Of a stretch of DNA of 64,000 nucleotides, positions 60,755-64,000 are shown piece by piece. The translations under genes and the position numbers were made by a program. Source of the DNA: Clostridiales bacterium 1_7_47FAA (GTDB lineage Bacteria; Bacillota; Clostridia; Lachnospirales; Lachnospiraceae); NCBI GenBank assembly GCA_000155435.1, contig DS990264.1:68615-132614 (forward strand), read 5' to 3'. The notes beneath the pieces are model-generated. The model searched no databases, was not told where the DNA came from, and worked only from the letters and a program-made list of their open reading frames with translations. Within the stretch, counting starts at the first letter, position 1, and every line of letters begins with the position of its first letter.

Positions 60755-62818
60755 ATGAAAATCAAGATTTCCAATTATATAGCAGCCAGGCTGGTGGAGG
60801 CAGGAATCTGCCAGGCGTTCATGGTGACCGGAGGAGGTGCCATGCACCTGAACGATGCGCTGGGACATCAGGAAGGGCTGCACTGTATCTATAACCATCA
60901 CGAGCAGGCCAGTGCCATGGGGGCAGAGGCTTATGCCAGGATTCATAACAGGATTGCCGCCCTCTGTGTCACCACAGGGCCGGGGGGAACCAATGCCATC
61001 ACCGGCGTGGTAGGGGGATGGCTGGATTCCATTCCCATGCTGGTGCTGTCCGGCCAGGTGCGCTATGACACCACGGCACGGTTCTCTGGGGTGGGAATCA
61101 GGGCCATGGGCGACCAGGAATTTGATATCTGCAGGTCCATTGACTGCATGACAAAGTATTCCGAGATGGTAACCGACCCCATGCGTATCCGTTACTGCCT
61201 GGAGAAAGCCCTGTATCTTGCAAAGTCAGGCCGTCCCGGACCGTGCTGGCTGGATATCCCGCTGAATGTCCAGGGGGCATTTGTGGAAGAAGGGGAACTG
61301 GTGGGATTTGACCCCGAGGATTATGAGGCCGGCGGGGATGGCTGGGCAAAGGACGGCAGTATGGAGGACTCAGATGGAGGCGCTGGAAGCACAGAGGCCG
61401 GACATGGGGACGGCCTCAGCCACAAAATCCTTCAGGACCAGGCTGGGCATGGAGAACACCGCCAGGTGCTTCCGGGTAAGGTAAAGCCGTCGGTTGCACA
61501 GGAGATCATCGATAGGATAAGGAAGGCCAGCCGTCCGGTTATCAATGCGGGCAACGGCATCCGCATTGCAGGCGCCCATAAGGTATTCATGGATGTGGCA
61601 GAGAAGCTGGGAATCCCGGTCATTACCGGGTGGGACAGTGAGGACTGTATGTATGACACCCATCCCCTGTATGTGGGACGGGCCGGCAACATGGGGGACA
61701 GGCCTGGCAATTTTGCCATCCAGAACAGCGACCTGGTGCTGTCCATAGGAAGCCGCTTAAGCATCCGTCAGGTGGGGTATAATTATAAGACCTGGGCAAG
61801 AGAGGCATTTGTGATTGTCAATGATATAGATGAGGAGGAACTGAAGAAGCCTTCCATCCATGCGGACATGCCTGTCCATGCAGATGCGAAGGATTTGTTG
61901 GAACAGCTTGACCTTGTGCTGGACGATGTGCTTGCAACAGAGGCGGACCGTCTGCCTGAAAGCCTGAGCCGCCCCGGTAGGAAGCAGGTATTTGAAGGAG
62001 GAAAAGGCCTTAGGGAAATGAACTGGAACCAGACCTGCGCCATGTGGAAGGAACGCTATCCCGTTGTCCTGCCTAAGCATTTTGAGCATGGGGATGAGGA
62101 GCCGGCCAATGTATATGCATTTATTAAAGAAGTGAGCAGCCGTCTGAAGGAAGGCCAGATAACCGTGGTGGGCAATGGCTCTGCCTGTGTGGTGGGCGGA
62201 CATGCATATGTGCTTAAGAAGGGACAGCGTTTCATTTCCAATTCAGCCATCGCGGCCATGGGATATGACCTGCCTGCAGCCATCGGGGCCTGGGCCGCAT
62301 CCAGGAAGAACCAGTGCTACAGCATGGGAAGCGATAAGACCGGGGATGACCTGATACTGGTCACAGGGGACGGCAGCATTCAGATGAACATCCAGGAACT
62401 TCAGACCATCATCCATCACAGGATGAATATAAAGATTTTCGTGATTAACAACGGCGGCTATCATTCCATCCGCCAGACCCAGAAGAACTTCTTTGGGGAG
62501 CCGCTGGTGGGAATCGGTGTGGACAGCGGGGATTTAAGTTTCCCGTGCCTTGAGGAACTGGCCCATGCCTATGGATATCCATACAGGGCAGCCAGGCATA
62601 ACAGCCAGCTGTCCCGGGCAGTGGAGGAGACGCTTAATCTGGAAGGACCGGTCATATGCGAGGTGTTTGTTTCCATGGACCAGAACTTTGAACCCAAATC
62701 ATCTGCCAAGAGACTGCCGGATGGCACCATGGTATCCCCGCCCCTTGAAGATCTGTCCCCGTTTCTTCCGGAGGAGGAGATGGATGGGAATATGATTATC
62801 CCAAGGATTAGGGAATGA
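60755..62818 (+). CDS. ThDP-dependent enzyme (acetolactate-synthase-like) with acidic insert
   Basis: This 687-residue protein has the three-domain ThDP fold. The N-terminal Pyr domain contains YIAARLVEAGICQAFMVTGG, the ThDP-activating Glu in CIYNHHEQASAMGAEAYA and TTGPGGTNAITGVVGGWLDS. The C-terminal PP domain has the ThDP motif VTGDGSIQMNIQEL...VINNGGYHSIRQTQ. Between the Pyr and middle domains (about residues 187-243) lies a Gly/Asp/Glu/His-rich, low-complexity insert not expected in this fold. It is longer than acetolactate synthase (about 570). The downstream NDP-sugar epimerase and zinc-binding methyltransferase suggest carbon-branch addition to a sugar, as in YerE-type enzymes. This assignment is inferred. 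Confidence 0.85.
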   Translation: MKIKISNYIAARLVEAGICQAFMVTGGGAMHLNDALGHQEGLHCIYNHHEQASAMGAEAYARIHNRIAALCVTTGPGGTNAITGVVGGWLDSIPMLVLSGQVRYDTTARFSGVGIRAMGDQEFDICRSIDCMTKYSEMVTDPMRIRYCLEKALYLAKSGRPGPCWLDIPLNVQGAFVEEGELVGFDPEDYEAGGDGWAKDGSMEDSDGGAGSTEAGHGDGLSHKILQDQAGHGEHRQVLPGKVKPSVAQEIIDRIRKASRPVINAGNGIRIAGAHKVFMDVAEKLGIPVITGWDSEDCMYDTHPLYVGRAGNMGDRPGNFAIQNSDLVLSIGSRLSIRQVGYNYKTWAREAFVIVNDIDEEELKKPSIHADMPVHADAKDLLEQLDLVLDDVLATEADRLPESLSRPGRKQVFEGGKGLREMNWNQTCAMWKERYPVVLPKHFEHGDEEPANVYAFIKEVSSRLKEGQITVVGNGSACVVGGHAYVLKKGQRFISNSAIAAMGYDLPAAIGAWAASRKNQCYSMGSDKTGDDLILVTGDGSIQMNIQELQTIIHHRMNIKIFVINNGGYHSIRQTQKNFFGEPLVGIGVDSGDLSFPCLEELAHAYGYPYRAARHNSQLSRAVEETLNLEGPVICEVFVSMDQNFEPKSSAKRLPDGTMVSPPLEDLSPFLPEEEMDGNMIIPRIRE

Positions 62819-62869
62819 CAGGGATTAAGGGATTCCTGCCCGGAAAATTAACAACAGGAGTGAAGGATT

Positions 62870-63925
62870 ATGCGGATAGTGGTGACCGGAGCCACCAGTT
62901 TCATCGGGCTGGCGGTTATAGAGGAATTGCTTCACGGCGGCCATGAAGTGCTTGCCGTGGTGCGCCCTGATTCACCGGGGAGGAAAAAGCTGGAAGGAAG
63001 GAAGGGAATCCATATCCTGGAGTGCGGGCTGGATTGTATCGGGAATCTGGCGGATTCCCCGGTCCTGGCGGATTCCCCGGTCCTGGCGGATTCCCCGGCC
63101 TTGGCAGATTCCCCGGCCCTGTCAGACTCCCCGGCCCTGTCAGACTCCCTGGCCCTGGCGGGCCGGACAGATGTGGCGGGCCGGATAGACGTGGCAGGCG
63201 GATCCAATCCTGTCAGGGGCGCGGACGCATGGCTTCACCTGGGCTGGGAAGGCGCAGGCAGCGCCAACCGCCAGAACCCCCAGCTTCAGGCCCGCAATAT
63301 CGGTTATGCCCTGGAAAGCCTGAGGACAGCGGCAGCCATCGGATGCACCAGGTTCCTGTTCAGCGGTTCCCAGGCCGAGTACGGTATCTATCGTACGGTC
63401 ATGAAAGAGGACGGCGCATGCAGTCCTGTGTCAGAGTATGGCAAGGATAAGCTTGAGGTGTGCAGGCGTGCTTCACAGGAAGCAGAGAGGCTGGGCATTA
63501 CCTATATCCATGCAAGGATTTTCAGCGTATATGGTCCCGGGGACCATCCCTGGTCCCTGGTTTCTACCTGTATCGATACGTTTCTAAAGGGCGGCCATAT
63601 GGAGATGGGCGCCTGTACCCAGATGTGGAACTTCCTGTATATAACGGATGCGGCCAGGGCTTTGGCAGGCCTTTTGCTTGCCAAAGCCCCCGCTGGCGTG
63701 TATAATGTGGCAGGGGAAGATACCAGGCCCTTAAAAGAATATATTGAAGAAATCCATGGTCTCTGTGGTGGAAAAGGCACGTATGAATATGGAAAGCGCC
63801 TGCCCAATGCAGAAGGGGTGGTGTCCCTGATGCCGGATATCAGCAAGCTTACAAGGGCGGCTGGTTTCAGGCAGGAAGTATCCTTCAGGGAAGGAATCAG
63901 GGAAATGCTTAAATTAAGGTATTAA
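62870..63925 (+). CDS. NAD-dependent epimerase/dehydratase with LADSPx repeat
   Basis: This 351-residue extended SDR has the NAD loop RIVVTGATSFIGLAVIEELL, catalytic region FLFSGSQAEYGIYR and YGKDKLEVCRRAS (Tyr-x-x-x-Lys), ARIFSVYGPGDHPWS, NFLYITDAARALAGLLLA and GVYNVAGEDTRPLKEYIEE. Between beta-3 and the HLGWEG strand (residues 60-95) six 18-bp coding repeats give LADSPV, LADSPV, LADSPA, LADSPA, LSDSPA and LSDSLA. This is an expanded surface loop absent from normal members. It is probably an NDP-sugar 4-reductase or epimerase acting with the ThDP enzyme. AGGAGTG precedes the ATG. Confidence 0.88.
   Translation: MRIVVTGATSFIGLAVIEELLHGGHEVLAVVRPDSPGRKKLEGRKGIHILECGLDCIGNLADSPVLADSPVLADSPALADSPALSDSPALSDSLALAGRTDVAGRIDVAGGSNPVRGADAWLHLGWEGAGSANRQNPQLQARNIGYALESLRTAAAIGCTRFLFSGSQAEYGIYRTVMKEDGACSPVSEYGKDKLEVCRRASQEAERLGITYIHARIFSVYGPGDHPWSLVSTCIDTFLKGGHMEMGACTQMWNFLYITDAARALAGLLLAKAPAGVYNVAGEDTRPLKEYIEEIHGLCGGKGTYEYGKRLPNAEGVVSLMPDISKLTRAAGFRQEVSFREGIREMLKLRY
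63047..63154 (+). repeat. 18-bp in-frame coding tandem repeat, 6 units
   Basis: Six units at 63047, 63065, 63083, 63101, 63119 and 63137, with consensus CTGGCGGATTCCCCGGYC, encode a hexapeptide each. The first three are nearly identical at the DNA level, a sign of recent expansion; a partial seventh (CTGGCGGG) follows. Confidence 0.92.
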
Positions 63926-63938
63926 AGGAGACAGACGT

Positions 63939-64000
63939 ATGAAACGATGCATTGCCTGCGGTGCCCCGTTATGGGAGACGCCGTTACTTACGTTAGATAA
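63939..64000 (+). CDS. Start of a zinc-binding sugar methyltransferase-like protein (partial)
   Basis: Only the first 20 codons are in the window: MKRCIACGAPLWETPLLTLD. The CxxC followed by a hydrophobic LxLD end resembles the N-terminal zinc-binding domain of sugar C-methyltransferases (Methyltransf_13 type). AAAGGAG lies 8 nt before the ATG and 14 nt separate it from the epimerase gene, so it belongs to the same operon. Too little is visible for a firm call. Confidence 0.5.
   Translation, partial: MKRCIACGAPLWETPLLTLD

Overview
The window reads as chromosomal DNA of a spore-forming, Gram-positive, anaerobic clostridium, most likely a Lachnospiraceae of the Enterocloster type. The taxon is an inference. 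It rests on two CotF-like spore-coat genes, two secreted cell-wall-binding-repeat proteins, strong AGGAGG ribosome sites and many CoA-pathway, ferredoxin and DUF1848-type genes. No rRNA, tRNA or CRISPR array was found.

Region 1 (1-3200) is a graveyard: a DDE transposase with an internal deletion and two frameshifts, then a DUF234-type AAA ATPase broken by several stops. Region 2 (3233-24540) is a visibly AT-rich, single-strand surface-polysaccharide locus. It holds two Wzy/ligase-like membrane proteins, a WbaP-like initiating transferase, five glycosyltransferases including a GlfT2-like galactofuranosyltransferase, UDP-galactopyranose mutase, a complete Man-6-P to GDP-D-rhamnose branch (mutase, ManC, Gmd, Rmd-like) and a Wzm/Wzt exporter. 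Its Wzt carries a C-terminal LicD domain. A membrane-anchored GDPD-like protein and a CDP-glycerol-type cytidylyltransferase sit just downstream, so the predicted product is a D-rhamnose/galactofuranose polymer decorated with a phospho-alditol such as glycerol phosphate.

Region 3 (24541-32400) is a mobile-element zone. A 4.0-kb inverted IS66 composite is flanked by one 8-bp target duplication and followed by a secreted CW-repeat protein, a degenerate 16-bp tandem repeat and an N-terminally damaged IS110 transposase. Region 4 (32419-45104) is more GC-rich core-like DNA: a ferredoxin/DUF1848 pair, a secreted GDPD, a divergent UppS paralogue, LytTR regulators, and an orphan contractile-tail gene set (DUF4157 stub, sheath, tube, broken second tube) running straight into two spore-coat genes. 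A kinase-like protein, a zinc-ribbon protein and a second CW-repeat protein follow.

Region 5 (45413-60496) is a divergent carboxylic-acid island. The minus arm encodes an acyl-CoA ligase, a family I CoA-transferase, an SDR, a thiolase and a CaiB-type CoA-transferase. The plus arm encodes DUF169, a LacI-family regulator, a MaoC hydratase, a complete Liv-type ABC importer and a crotonase. Two near-consensus promoters face away from each other, each with AAACGTT-type boxes that suit the LacI regulator. Region 6 (60755-64000) starts another sugar-type cluster: a ThDP enzyme, an NDP-sugar epimerase carrying an 18-bp coding repeat, and the start of a zinc-binding methyltransferase.

Four unrelated tandem arrays (16, 31, 22 and 18 bp periods) lie within 33 kb. 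Three are intergenic and one is inside a gene. All assignments come from reading motifs by eye; no database search was run.
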